Source: Dactylonectria macrodidyma (Eukaryota > Ascomycota > Sordariomycetes > Hypocreales > Nectriaceae). From it: 64,000 bases of DNA. The DNA lies in assembly GCA_020744425.1 (NCBI GenBank), contig JAGMUV010000007.1, positions 1,178,001 through 1,242,000 of the forward strand. Direction: 5' to 3'. The translations under genes and the position numbers were made by a program. The notes beneath the pieces are model-generated. The model did not search any database. It worked only from the letters and a program-made list of their open reading frames with translations, and was not told the origin of the DNA. This document shows, in pieces, positions 14,101 to 25,235 of the stretch. The stretch's first letter is position 1. Every line of letters begins with the position of its first letter.

Positions 14101-16749
14101 AGAGGAGAGAGCGGGATATCACGGGGGTGAGGTGAGTGAGCACACGCACGAATCGGCGTCCAACACATTGCCGAGGTGCATCGCGTGTTCGCCTGGTGCG
14201 TCCTGGATGTCTCGACTTGCGGACCGAATAGGTGTGAGTGACTCGGTATCGTAGCACCCATATACGCCCTTCGATGAATATCCTGGTTCATTTCGGGCAC
14301 AGAATTCATCTCAGCTGCGTCGACATACAAGACATGCTGAGCCAGCAATTTGGTGTACGACTGCTGACGAGCAGGTGACACCGACTTGTTCGTCATCTGA
14401 CAAACAAATGCCGAGAGTCAACACCACTGTAACAACCCGATAATAGATATCAAAACGCTCACAGACAACCCTCGTTAATACTCCGCCTCAGCACAGTTTC
14501 TTCTCAAGTAGTCGTATTTTCCCGAGGCTTGCTGGTCCTTCGATTGGTTGACCGAAAGTAGGTTTTGCAGTATAAATTGACCATGAACTCCAAGGGACTG
14601 CGTGTGTCCCATTTATGAGATGAGCCCGGGGCGTTAATAGGTTTAAATATCATATTCGAGGAGAGACTTCTGTTTGCTACCCTGCTCAGGTATTCATGGA
14701 CAGAAAGTATAGTCTCATAAGGCTTGGATTCGTTTATGAGTCGGATGTTCATCTATGCTTGACTATTCCGAGCCGGGTCCCTGTTATTTCAGTGCTTCTA
14801 CTTCCGATCATGGCCATTTATCCATGCCTTCCAATAACGCATCCCCTGCTGCCTGGGCGTGCTTCGTTCTGTGAGCGGTTGCTGTTTGGCTGCACGCACG
14901 ACTTATTGTACCTATAGTGCGAGCCGTATCCTACCACAACTAGATTTCAGGCACACATATATCGGCGTAAAATCCCACCCATTTGTTCTTCGACCAGACG
15001 GGTTGATTATCCATTGTTGATACTCTTCTCCTCCGTCTTACTGTGGGTGGGCATTACTGTTAGCTACCTGTCTCCTGCCATTAGCTAACAGCAATACTGA
15101 TATAGGTACACAAGCCTCGTTTACTGAAGCTGAAATCATAATATCTCTCCTGGCGTGGCCTTTGGGCTGTCTGATTCGAGTATAACACCCCATGATATGT
15201 ATTGGAGTTTCTTGGGCAGTCGTCTGGTGTGGTTGTGCGATGGTGTTTGAAAGTGTACATGCAACCCGGCTTGTAGCCCGAATTCCTTATCGTAGCTTTG
15301 CATAACATACAGTTGCGGTCACGCCCTGGTGTACGAAATGCAACGGAATTTGCGGTTCATGGTAACAGTTTGTCCTGTAGTTCAACCTACTCTTTGGTTC
15401 ATCTTATTAGTTGAGTGTCGTGAGGTTCTCATTCCTTCGCGTATAAGCCTAAATTCCCTGTCCTTCGATGACTGTGACAAGTCTAAGGAACAAGGTCTGT
15501 GTTGCTTAGTTACTATTGATACATGTTGTGTTTATGCGCTGTTTGTTCATAGCCTGTTCTCAGTGCTTCGGTTTATGCCTGTATTCCGGAAGAGCGGGTT
15601 ATTTCTAGCATCTTTCCCTTAGCGACGTGTACGCACAGTCGAATAAAGGGGAAGATGAGGGTGCTTACAAAGTATGAGCGAATTGTAACGGTGAAGATGT
15701 ATGAGTTTAGCTCTTTCGAGGTTCAGATGTCCGTAAACTGCCAAGTAGATGTTGGCACCGTCATGGGATGTTGCAAACTTGGCATTGCAAAGTGTTCACA
15801 ATCCCACATGATTGCTATTGGTAAAAAACTACCTATGCAAGTGCCTAGTCGAATCGAGTCTGTCAATTTACACACTCCTTATTCTGCCGCCGGCGCCGTG
15901 AACACGGTTAAAGAAGCAGGGGCATCGTGGTCTTTCCTCTGTACAGTTAGCAGAGCGTGGTCGACTTGCTCCCCATGGGACTTCGCTGAATTGCGAACTG
16001 AGTCCTGGATTGGAAGATTGTGATGCCTCGAATCAACTTTATCCTATTAAGCGAAATGGGAAATCGTCAACATTGCCTGCCTACCTAAAAAATGCGTGTC
16101 GAGTAGCAAGGGCGTCCAAGATGTGATGTCCCAATCTTCTCAGCTGAGGCGTCATGGCTGCATTCTACAACTGATTCTTGAAGTCTTACGCAGGGAACCT
16201 AGACGATTATTGCTATGAATCTATGTTTCGCTGTTCGTGAGAGAAAACCTTAGACAAATTTGCGATCGGACTCCCTGCTTTCACACGGCATGCTGGACTC
16301 TTGCTACAGTAAGTTTCATCAATTGGCGTATCTGGGTCAGCTCATATACATAACATAAATATGCGGATGACCTGAATAATCGTGTGAGTATATGTTTCCA
16401 ATCATCCGATTTCATCTCAAGCGTATTTGACAAATCCCCTCGACTATTCGCGACGACTCCATGCCCAGACCCTCCTTCTAGGGCAACAGCTCGCACTATA
16501 TATGGCGGGCTCTGCCTGAATATAACCTCGGAAAAAACGTGCGGATGTATGTTGAGGGAGTCATGAGGAACCCAGAAGCCAAACTCCGCGACATCTAATG
16601 ACGTAAATCGTACATGACCGGCCGTTAGACCCATATGCCCCCATGAATAAAAGTTATATCCAACCGTCACGCCGTAAACAAGCCCACACCGCGCGACACC
16701 TCTACTCCCTCTTGACATATGTAGGCCCAAAGATAGAACGTTCAATCAT

Positions 16750-18667
16750 CTACTCAGGAATCGGGTCGCTGGACTGGGCTTGTCCTTCTTCCTTCTTGCC
16801 CCAGCTCCAGCCCGTGTACCAGCTCGCTCGCTTATTGTCTTTGACGGCATCTGGATTCTCCTGGACCAGTCGAAGTGGTCGAGGCTTACCGCCTGTGAAG
16901 GAGGTCGGCTGCTTCTCGGTGTGAGACCGAGGTGGCGACTGTGAGGGTGGTGTCGACATCGACAGCTCGCCCGATTCGCCGCTCAGACTCGAAGTCTCGC
17001 TCCTCATGCCGGGGAAATTGCCAGATGTTGGAACCTGACTACCGCTCGGGACGCGAGCTGCCGCGTTGGGGTTGCCCGACATATTTGTCGGCGCGAAGAA
17101 TGTTTGCGAATGTCGCGGAGTGCCCAGGGGCGGGGAGGACGGGCCATCGGGTCCTCTATACATTTGGCTCACGAGGCTTGCCGCTCCTGTAAACTGGTCG
17201 CTCTGTGGTCGTGTTCGGCGCGTGCTTTGCGACCGAGTCAAGTTACCGATGGGAATGCTGGGCGCCTTGTCTGGGTCGGTGTGGTTGGAGTTGGTCGACG
17301 GCTGCATGACCGAGATGGGCCTCGGCCTCTGTTTGGTAGGGCCGACAACCATAGACTTGGTTCGCTGAAGGAAGTTCGGGAGGTTCTTGTCGGTTGGCGG
17401 GGGAGGCAGATCCTTGTTGGTATCCGGCAACGACTTCACGTCTCCAGACTGATCTAGAATTGACTCGAAGTCCTGGTGCTGAAGAAGGCGCTCGATGATC
17501 TTGTTGATGTACAACGTGAGGGCTTTGTTCTGCTCCTTCATGGATTTGAGCTCAGACTCGACCCGGCGGTCGCCCTCAGACTCGCCGTCGGTTGCCTCTG
17601 AGAGCTCATCGGCGAGACTGGAGAGCCCAGTATTGCCTTCGAGGGCATTGAGGGCGTCTTGGTTGGAATTGGAACCCATGTAGCTGAAGTCGTTTTGACC
17701 AAAGTCGCCCTTAAGGGTCCGCTCCTGGAGCAGCAGCTGGTAGCTCTCGTTGTCCTCCATTAGGCGAGCATTGGCCATGCGGGCCTCCATAAGTTGCCGT
17801 TCGACCTCATGCAGCCTGCCGCCACCTTGGTTCTCCGACTCGACTAACTTGATCTGAGCCTCGGCGAGTTCGAGCCGCAGGGACTCGATGAGCTTATCCT
17901 TTTGGAGAATGAGTTTCGAACTGTTGCGAGAGTCGCTGCGCTGCATGGAAGATGGGGGTGCAAAGCCGCCGTTTTCAAGAGACGGTGACGAATTTGCTGA
18001 GACGGAAGAGACTGGCGAAATGTTAGCAAGTTGGATGAGTGAAGAGTGCTGGACCGAGACACATACCCTGCCTTGAAGGACGGATTTCATCATCGGTGTT
18101 GTTCCGCTGAGCCAGGCTGTCCTTGAGTCGCTGTATCACAGTAGCCATTTCCTCCTCTCTGTTGGCCATCTCTTCTTTCTCCTTGAGAATGGAACTCCGC
18201 TCCGCCTCGTAGATGGATTCCATCTCTCTCATTTGGCGTGTGACTTCTCGCTTCTCATTAGTGAGGGTCTCAATCTGCTCCTCATGCTCATGTGCCTTCT
18301 CCTCAAGCTTCGATGACTCCCTAACTGTCTCCTCCAGCTTCGACTGGAGGACGTCGGCATGGCGCTTGTTCTGCTGCGATAGCTTTTCCTCTTTCTCTAG
18401 GCGCTGTTGTAGATCCTCCAATGCTGATGAGGCCTCGGCTCGGGCGTCAGACTCGGCAGAGCTGAGGCCGGTATCACGACGTGCGGCGGCGGCCCGGGCA
18501 GACACAGGAGTACCGGTGCGTAGCGATCGAGTTCGCGCATGGCCGCCAGTGGGAGTGGAGGACCGAGACGAAGAGCGCGCCGGGGAAGGGCTGGGCGAAG
18601 CGGTTGACTCGGCGTTGGACACCCGGCCGACGCCCCCAGCAGGGGGCTTCTTGGAAACGGCAGACAT
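16750..18667 (-). CDS. Coiled-coil Ser/Pro-rich protein, function unknown
   Basis: Exon 1 is 18667-18067 and exon 2 is 18011-16750. The 55-nt intron (donor GTATGT, branch TGCTAAC, acceptor TTCGCCAG) gives 620 residues. The first 75 residues are Ser/Thr/Arg-rich (SPSPSPARSSSRSSTPTGG). Long heptad-patterned coiled coils run from about residue 80 to 200 and again from about 225 to 330 (LRLELAEAQIKLVESENQGG). A short conserved-looking helix, LTLYINKIIERLLQHQDFE, lies near residue 375. The C-terminal half is low-complexity Ser/Pro and ends in an aromatic/basic patch, RASWYTGWSWGKKEEG. I recognise it only as a type conserved in filamentous ascomycetes, sometimes annotated M protein repeat protein from its coiled coils. 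A cytoskeletal or trafficking scaffold is conceivable but not shown. The ATG at 18667 begins MSAVSKKPPAGG; more upstream codons in frame look non-coding. Confidence 0.82.
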
Positions 18668-21311
18668 GTCGCGGCGACGAGGGGATTGGATTGAACAGGT
18701 GAGGCCAGGTGGGCCGAGAGAATCGGTGAGGGTCGGGACAGTGATGGTTGGGTACAGCGAAAGTCGGCACGGAGAGAGTCGGTGGTGTAGGAACAAGGAC
18801 GAACGCTTTCAGGCGGTCGATCGATCGGTGGTAAAAAATGCTGCAGGTCTGAGACTGTGTCGTTGAATGCACGTCGCCCAGTGACGGTGAGACCTGGAAC
18901 ACAAATACCTTCCTGGGTGGTAGGCCCGGGTATTATGGGGTATTCGAGGGCGGAATCCTGAGGTGGGACGTATGGAATAGGAGGGCCGCTTGGGGAAGTG
19001 CCACTGGCGGTGGAGGACTGGAGGGTCGCGGCCTGCGCCTCAGATCCCAAACAGGCCAAGAGGGATCGGGTACGTAGTGTGTGGCGTTGGTGGCAGAATC
19101 CTTCTCAGAGACAGGAGCCGGTACAGGCCTAGAGGGCTGGAGGATAGGCCTGACGCGTCTGAGTCGACAAGCCTGTGTGGGTGTGTGTAAATGCGCCTCT
19201 CACCAACAAGACGACGGATTTTGACGAGATAGGGTCCTGGACAAGAAAAAGCAACCTGCAATCGGAGATAGGAGGGATTGTTTTCGGATGCGAAGTGCCG
19301 ATGCAGATCTGATGCACGGGTAGAAGCAAGAGCGGGAACAACGTGCAGATGATGGCTGACGATTGTTGGTGAGGCGAGTGATGCTTGCTGATGTGGCTGC
19401 TGATGCTCCCGCTGATGACGATGCTGCGCAGCTAGACAGCGTAGAGCACTGTACAGCCCCTGTGAAATGCAATTACTGCTCACTCGCTGCGAACAAGCAA
19501 AGGGGACGCAATGCGGATCAGAACAGCCAGAGAATGTGAGATGCAATCGGCAATGCAGTTGGTATGGTGGAAGCGGGCGCTAGAGGTGGGCGTTGGGCCC
19601 TTGAAAAAGGTTGCTTGTAAAATGCTGAGTTGTAGAGGTAGTTTATCGACAACGTTCCGGATTCGTCTGAGCGTCCCTGTCTAGGTAGGCGACTCATGCA
19701 CGAGCTACTTCGTGCAAACCGGATGCCTACTTTGTATGGAAGTAAGTACGAGAGTCTGGTGTGGATGATTTCCCCATCATCATGCTATCAAGGCACTGTC
19801 GGAGGCTACGTGCTTAGCACGAACCACCCTGCGAAGCACTCTGCGCATGCTACACAATCCGGTACTGTAATCATTCCCTGTACCTGCTACGGGAATGCTG
19901 CAAAAGGTAAAGATTAATGGACGCTGTACCTATGCTGCTGCCTGACTTGTCTACCTTCGGCCGTCATTATGAAACCAGCCCTTTACATGAGGAACCCTGG
20001 CTCTGTCTGGGGTTGTTCCGTTTGGGCATCCCCTTTGATCACCAACGTTGCCGAGTCATTGGTTCATGGTGGTCGCTGCCCTCCAGCGGCATGGTCGTGC
20101 CCTGATCCATGCGGCGCCTGCATGACCTTTGTTTGTTTCCCTGCTGTCCGCTGATACGCACGTCTCGAAATTGCAATGTAGGATTACTCCATGGTAGGTT
20201 GCGCCCGGCTGCCCCCGACGTCTGGGTTGCGTACCTCATTTTGAGTATGCCCGTTTCCGCTGTGGATCTCAATACGGCTACCAAGTTTCTGGAACGTGGC
20301 CATTATCTAATTACAGTGTGCAATGACACCAATGGCTGCGTAGCCGTGACCTTTAAACCTGGTCAGCTGTTAGTACCGGAACCCTGGGATCGTTTCAATG
20401 TCAGGCTAATGGGGAATTAACCGCTCCTCCTTATGCATCGTGGGGTATGTTTTCTTACAACCTGATATGTCTGGCTTTGCTTTCTAGGCTTGTATGAGAC
20501 TGTATACGAAGGAACCGAAGATATCTTAGATTGGAGAAGAGATGCACGTTTTATCCATCGCAGCGTTCAGGTTCGTATTGCATATTGCAGCGCGAAGTAC
20601 GAGAGCAAACGAATATCGCACACGGATTATATCCTGGTGGCATATGAATAACCTCGGCGGCAATGCTAAAAGACCCAGAGTTGTCATTAATTCGTGAATT
20701 ACAGCCATATCGGCAACGACTGAAATGTGAACCATTATAGGCATATATATAGGAATGATACTACCGCATACTTGTAGAAGGGACATCCATGTTTTATGTC
20801 ATATCGCTCACCAAGTTTCAAAGCTTCATGGACCACGAGGGAGGAAGGTGACTCATAAGGCCAGACGTGTGGAGGTATGTTTACAACATTTGCAAAAGAC
20901 TAGTAGTGTTCGACATAGGTAGTTGTACCAACCTTAACCACATTCTGCCCGATCTTGCTTAGCAAGCATGGCCTCTCGTAGTTTAATCTCGCTCGTCCTT
21001 GAGACGGGTTTTGAGAGGCCATCGAGGATATGTCATGGTTGGAGGTCACGCAAAGGATTTGGCAGACATCAAAACGGGGAACAATGGTCATGAGCTTTTA
21101 TTGTTTCATTGACTTAGACTGATATCCTATGCTGGGATACCAAGTCATAGATAAGCCCACGACACATAGGTCGAGGGGAGCACTTACACACGACTCGCGT
21201 GAGCATGTCCTCTCATAGTCGTCGCTTTTCACATCACGTTGATTGGTATATCCTCAATTGCCCTGACCCATTTTACCCCGAACGCCATGAAATGCACCCT
21301 TGACTGGCTAT
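18668..21311. other. Gene-poor spacer, 2.6 kb
   Basis: This contains the promoter and 5' leader of the coiled-coil gene on the left and the 3' flank of RPL30 on the right. Open frames are short, and I find no domain, RNA gene or long repeat. Confidence 0.5.
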
Positions 21312-21903
21312 TTAAGCAGACTGGTCGCTGAGGATGTCGGAGTCACCAGCGTCGAGGATTGCCATGGTGGAGCATCGGAAGAGCTTACCGCAAGCGGTAC
21401 CGAGCTCAATCTGTACGGGAAACTGGTAAGCGAATGAACCCTCCAAAGTCTGGCAAAAGACTTTTTCTCTGGGCAAGCCGCAAGAATCACTTCTTGGACA
21501 AGAGGAGCACTTTCAAGTCGAAAGCGCTCCTGAGAAATAAGAACCATCTTGCAGGCGGACTGCAAGATGGGAGACAATTTTTTTTTATGAGATATGAACG
21601 TATCAACTTACGTTGTTGCCGGAGAAGTGGTGAATGGGAGCCTTGGACAGCATGCTGTAGTACTCGAGCTCACTCTTGCGGAGAGGAGGAGTGTTGCCAG
21701 CGATGATAATCAGCTTGGCCTTGCCGGATCGGAGGCTCTTGAGGGTGGACTTGTAGCCAAGAGTGACTAAAAAAAAATTCGTGTTAACGATTGATCGCAT
21801 TGTGAACGAGGTGGTGCCGCGTACCCTTTCCGGACTTCATCACCAGCGCCAACTTGGAGTTGATGCTGTTGGCATCCTTCTTGTTCTTCTTAACGGGGGC
21901 CAT
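21312..21903 (-). CDS. rpl30: 60S ribosomal protein L30 (eL30)
   Basis: Exons 21903-21825, 21766-21612 and 21410-21312 encode 110 residues, the family length. The protein begins [20 protein letters not shown], continues through [17 protein letters not shown], and ends [11 protein letters not shown]. eL30 is a kink-turn RNA-binding protein of the large subunit. Intron 1 is 58 nt (donor GTACGC, acceptor TTTTTTTAG). Intron 2 is 201 nt, about three times the usual size here, and is packed with hairpins. In budding yeast L30 represses splicing of its own transcript by binding an RNA structure near the first 5' splice site. Whether this intron does something similar is open. RPL10 is transcribed divergently 341 bp away, so the two probably share a promoter. 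Splice joints are supported by exact protein continuity (GKVTLGYKS and [15 protein letters not shown]). Confidence 0.96.
21444..21570 (-). other. Four-hairpin structured block in RPL30 intron 2
   Basis: Read on the transcript strand, intron 2 (21611-21411) forms four consecutive simple stem-loops. The first is a perfect 10-bp stem CCATCTTGCA/TGCAAGATGG with a 7-nt loop (21570-21544). The second is a 12-bp stem with one G-U pair, AGGAGCGCTTTC/GAAAGTGCTCCT, with a 5-nt loop (21531-21503). The third is a 6-bp stem CAAGAA/TTCTTG capped by a GUGA tetraloop of the GNRA type (21496-21481). The fourth is a 6-bp stem AAAGTC/GACTTT (21464-21445). The G-U in the second stem would be an A-C mismatch on the other strand, so the pairing fits the sense RNA. 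I see no convincing C/D or H/ACA boxes. Confidence 0.6.
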
Positions 21904-22244
21904 TTTGACGGATTGGTAGTCGAGTGAGGACTGGCGTTTGTCGTTGGGTGATGGAGCGCTGAAGATCAATCTCAAAGTTCGTGAACTTTGGGAGTTTTGG
22001 ATATCGGAGGTGGGCTGCGGGGCAGGGCTGCAACCCAGTCAGCCAATGAGAGATACACCACGACCAGCGCAAGCCCTAAACAGCCGAAATTTAGGCGGTG
22101 GCACCACGCCGAAGACCGAGGAGTATGCTTTGAAATCAAAGTGGTGGGTTAATCAGAAAGAGGCAGACCGGATCTTTCTCGACGGACTCAACTTCACCCA
22201 AACACATCACCCACCTACGGTAAGATCATCTACAATCCGACAAG
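21904..22244. promoter_or_regulatory. Shared RPL30/RPL10 promoter
   Basis: The 341 bp between two divergent ribosomal-protein start codons must serve both genes. It carries a telobox-like GCCCTAAA at 22073-22080 and, 3 nt further, the block GCCGAAATTTAGGCGG at 22083-22098. That block recurs almost exactly upstream of RPL22. The paired geometry suggests co-regulation. Confidence 0.7.
22083..22098 (+). promoter_or_regulatory. Candidate ribosomal-protein promoter motif, copy 1
   Basis: GCCGAAATTTAGGCGG matches 61301-61316 upstream of RPL22 at 15 of 16 bases. It lies 147 bp upstream of the RPL10 ATG and about 180 bp upstream of the RPL30 ATG. It is seen directly in the sequence; the binding factor is unknown. 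Confidence 0.55.
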
Positions 22245-23133
22245 ATGGCTCGTCGTCCCGCCCGTTGCTACCGGTACTGCAAGAACAAGGTGAGTTTTTT
22301 GCGATCTCTGCCCGGCGATGCTCTCACGAGCTGTTTTGGATGCTGCGTCCCAGGGCAGCTGTTTGCGAAGCTGCATCGCGGGTATCCTTTTACGCCATCG
22401 ATGACGATGGCTCAAGAAGTTAGGAACCTCATACTGACTTCGCTTCCTCTAGCCGTACCCCAAGTCTCGGTTCAACCGTGGTGTCCCTGATCCCAAGATT
22501 CGCATCTTCGACCTCGGCCGAAAGAAGGCGAACGTCGACGACTTTCCTCTCTGCATCCACCTCGTCTCCAACGAGTATGAGCAGCTGAGCTCCGAGGCCC
22601 TCGAGGCCGCCCGTATTTGCGCCAACAAGTACTTCGTCAAGAACGGTGGTAAGGAGGGTTTCCACCTCCGCGTCCGCGCCCACCCCTTCCACGTCGTCCG
22701 TATCAACAAGATGTTGTCTTGCGCTGGTGCCGATAGACTGCAGACCGGTATGCGTGGTGCCTGGGGCAAGCCCAACGGCTCTGTCGCCCGTGTCAACATT
22801 GGCCAGATCCTCATGAGCGTCCGCACTCGTGACAGCAGTACGTCGAAACTCTCTTCTCTTTTTCGCCACGTATAGCAGCATTACTAATTCACCCCAGACC
22901 GCGCTATCGCTCTCGAGGCTCTCCGACGATCCCAGTACAAGTTCCCTGGTCGCCAAAAGATCATTGTCTCCAAGAACTGGGGCTTCACCCCTCTCCGCCG
23001 CGAGGAGTACCTCGACAAGAAGGCTGCCGGCCGTGTCCTCGTCGACGGTGCTTACGTCCAGTTCCTTGCCAACCACGGCAACTTGGAGAAGAACGTTCGC
23101 CGCTTCCCCGACGCCTTCAAGTCTGAGGCTTAG
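22245..23133 (+). CDS. rpl10: 60S ribosomal protein L10 (uL16)
   Basis: Exons 22245-22289, 22453-22837 and 22898-23133 encode 221 residues. The first exon gives [15 protein letters not shown]. After a 163-nt intron (GTGAGT...CTCTAG) the protein continues [20 protein letters not shown]. The second intron is 60 nt (GTACGT...CCCCAG). Conserved blocks include [20 protein letters not shown] and [20 protein letters not shown]. uL16 sits near the peptidyl-transferase centre and is loaded late in 60S maturation in the cytoplasm. Intron 1 is long and contains two simple hairpins: a 7-bp stem GCCATCG/CGATGGC with loop ATGA at 22394-22411, and GCAGCT/AGCTGC at 22355-22374. I see no convincing snoRNA in it. 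RPL30 is divergent and shares the promoter. Confidence 0.96.
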
Positions 23134-25235
23134 ATAATGGTTGCGGAGGCATCTGGGTTTTAGGCTGGCGTCAAAATGGCATGTCAAATAAGGGCCTCTC
23201 ACTTTCGAGTTGATAGGTTGATTCGGCAAATTCAAATGTTTCGTTCGGAACTCAATCGTCTGGTTCTACTATTCGCGTATTGTCTTTGTACATCTGAGTG
23301 CTCTCGTTCGTAAAGAAGAATGAAACTGGGAAACTAGTTGGCCGTGACAAGCATTGATCCCATTTTATTTGTCTCCCCTCTTTCATACTTGACATGGCTC
23401 CATGTACGTTGTAGACCGGCGATCCTGACATCACTACCTAGGTTAATGTACCTTAACATTTTTTCTTTAGAACTGACGAGGTGCTTGAAACGTCTCATGT
23501 CAAGATATGCGTTGGAGATTAACATTATCCTCAAGTCTCTTTACAATGGGTCAATATGTTGCATAGTGGAGGGATACAGGCTAGGGACTGTGCGATTGCG
23601 GAGGGACGTTTGTTGGTCAGTCCCACGCCCACAGGCCACATGACCTTCGTTGGGCGCTGTGACGCCATTCCAAGTCACAGGCGACTGGTGTGGTTGTTTA
23701 CATAAGTGACTGCAAAAGGTACATGCTGGCCTTCTGGATCTGGGTTGGTGCACATGAATAGAGCATGCGGACAAATGGGAGCACAGCCCTGATACTCTTG
23801 CCAACGAGGTGGTGTCCATCTTCATGCCCCTTGCTTATACGACACACTGAGTGAGATATCTGATTTTTACGACCGAAAGTTCGCCGAACCCGCTCACGTC
23901 AACTTGCTCACAAATGAGCCAGGAGGACATTCGGAGAGAACGGGATGGAGTCATGAATATGATGGCGAGTGTGGCGAGTAGTGGAGGAAGCAGCTTAGCG
24001 GCGAGTGCACTGACGCCGTTTTGGGTGCTGCAGCAGTCCGTCGCTTATCTGCCACCTTATGTACCTATCTACTGATATGACATGTTGGAGCACCTGGGAA
24101 GAGACGCCAACAGAGAAGCGGTGGCAGCGCAGCAAACAGCACGTCAATGTGCGGAGTCAACGGGCCGTGGACTGTTCTTTCTCGTGTCCTGTAGTGATTC
24201 GGACCGTATGACAGTTTGTAATCAAGTCATGGTTGCAGCTGAGTGCCGGTGAGGCCCGGCAGGACGATGCTTTGACTGTTGAGATGCGCCCAAGGCTGGG
24301 TCCAGGTCAGGCCAGCCATGCCGCCATCCATGGTTCCGTAAGATGTGGATTTCCACAGTCAACAAACAGTCAGGGGCTCGCACTGGTAGGCTGGCAGAAG
24401 GAATGCACGAGGTCCATCTTGGTTTAAAGCATGCGGTGTGCGGGTGCTGTCTTGGGCTGGCTGGCTAGCTAAGCCCAATGACGAGCACTGCAGGGCTATT
24501 GGCGAATGCTGCCGGAGTACTCTGGCAGTACCAGCTGTAATTTGTTGATTGTTGGGCGCTGGCACGCCGCAGTGTCAGTAGTCTGAGCGCGGGTAGGTGG
24601 TCGTAAGTCAACCTCCTGAGGCGTGGATGGCTGACTGAGTGGATGGGCTGGTAGAAGGGATGGGTGGATGGATCATGGATGGGTGAGTGGGATGGATGGA
24701 AGGGTCGTGGTGGATGGCGCTCTACAGCTCTATGAGAGGGGATGCCGCAGCACGCACAGTGGACTTGTCCAGCAGACACGCGAGGCGCCCCTCCCACCCG
24801 CCGATCGCCCCCGACTGCAGTGTTTAGATGACGCCGTCGCTCGCTCAGATGGATGGACTAGGATGGCTGGACCACCTCAGCCGCTGGTCCCAGATCTCCC
24901 GCATCCCGTTCCTCCTTGCTTCTCTCATGTTGCATCGGGACTCCCTCTTCCATTCTTCTGTTGGGAGTACCTATATCGTCTTCGCCCTCCGCCATCTCCT
25001 TTGCGAACGGCCTCGTTTGTTCTCAGGTCGTGCGCTTTGAGGTTATCGCAGTCCCACAGTGCCACTGCGTTCGCATATCACCTCTGCGGGCCTCGATATA
25101 AGGGTCCACCCGCCTGTACCGCTACCTACCATATTACATCGACACCTACACCTACACCGACACCATCTTCTCATATCCCCTACTTATCTGATCAACCTCA
25201 CGACAACCAACGAACACATTTGACGAGCCTCTGCC
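23134..25235. other. Intergenic region upstream of the 575-residue gene
   Basis: These 2.1 kb hold the RPL10 3' flank and the promoter and 5' UTR of the gene at 25236. A degenerate GATG/GGAT repeat lies at about 24655-24711, and the last 100 bases are C/A-rich leader-like sequence (ACACCTACACCTACACCG). A 247-codon frame overlapping the next start has no coding character. Nothing else is supported. Confidence 0.5.
24655..24711. repeat. Degenerate GATG/TGGA repeat
   Basis: The tract is made of imperfect GATGGATGG-like tetranucleotide units interrupted by GTGAGTG. It lies about 550 bp upstream of the gene at 25236. Confidence 0.75.

Larger units (their letters stand above)
8668..16749. other. 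8-kb gene-poor spacer
   Basis: No gene is supported in these 8082 bp. The first kilobase is presumably promoter and 5' UTR of VAC7, and the last few hundred bases the 3' UTR of the coiled-coil gene at 16750. It contains a (GCACAC)n microsatellite near 10118, CATC-type repeats at 11111-11164, an 18-T run at 11311-11328 followed by a splice-acceptor-like CCTTTTCAG, and short GGTACCTAGGTACC-type palindromes. By eye, roughly 14400-16700 is more AT-rich than the rest. Open frames up to 219 codons occur but overlap each other on both strands and have no recognisable domains. A non-coding RNA is possible but unproven. Confidence 0.5.

Noticed and set aside
16281..16745. 154-codon - strand frame
   Set aside because: It lies directly after the coiled-coil gene stop on the same strand, in probable 3' UTR, with no coding-like codon use and no domain.
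21411..21611. snoRNA hosted in RPL30 intron 2
   Set aside because: I could not find convincing C/D or H/ACA boxes; only hairpins are kept as a finding.
22429..23235. 268-codon antisense frame over RPL10
   Set aside because: It is a by-product of GC-rich ribosomal-protein codons and crosses RPL10 introns.
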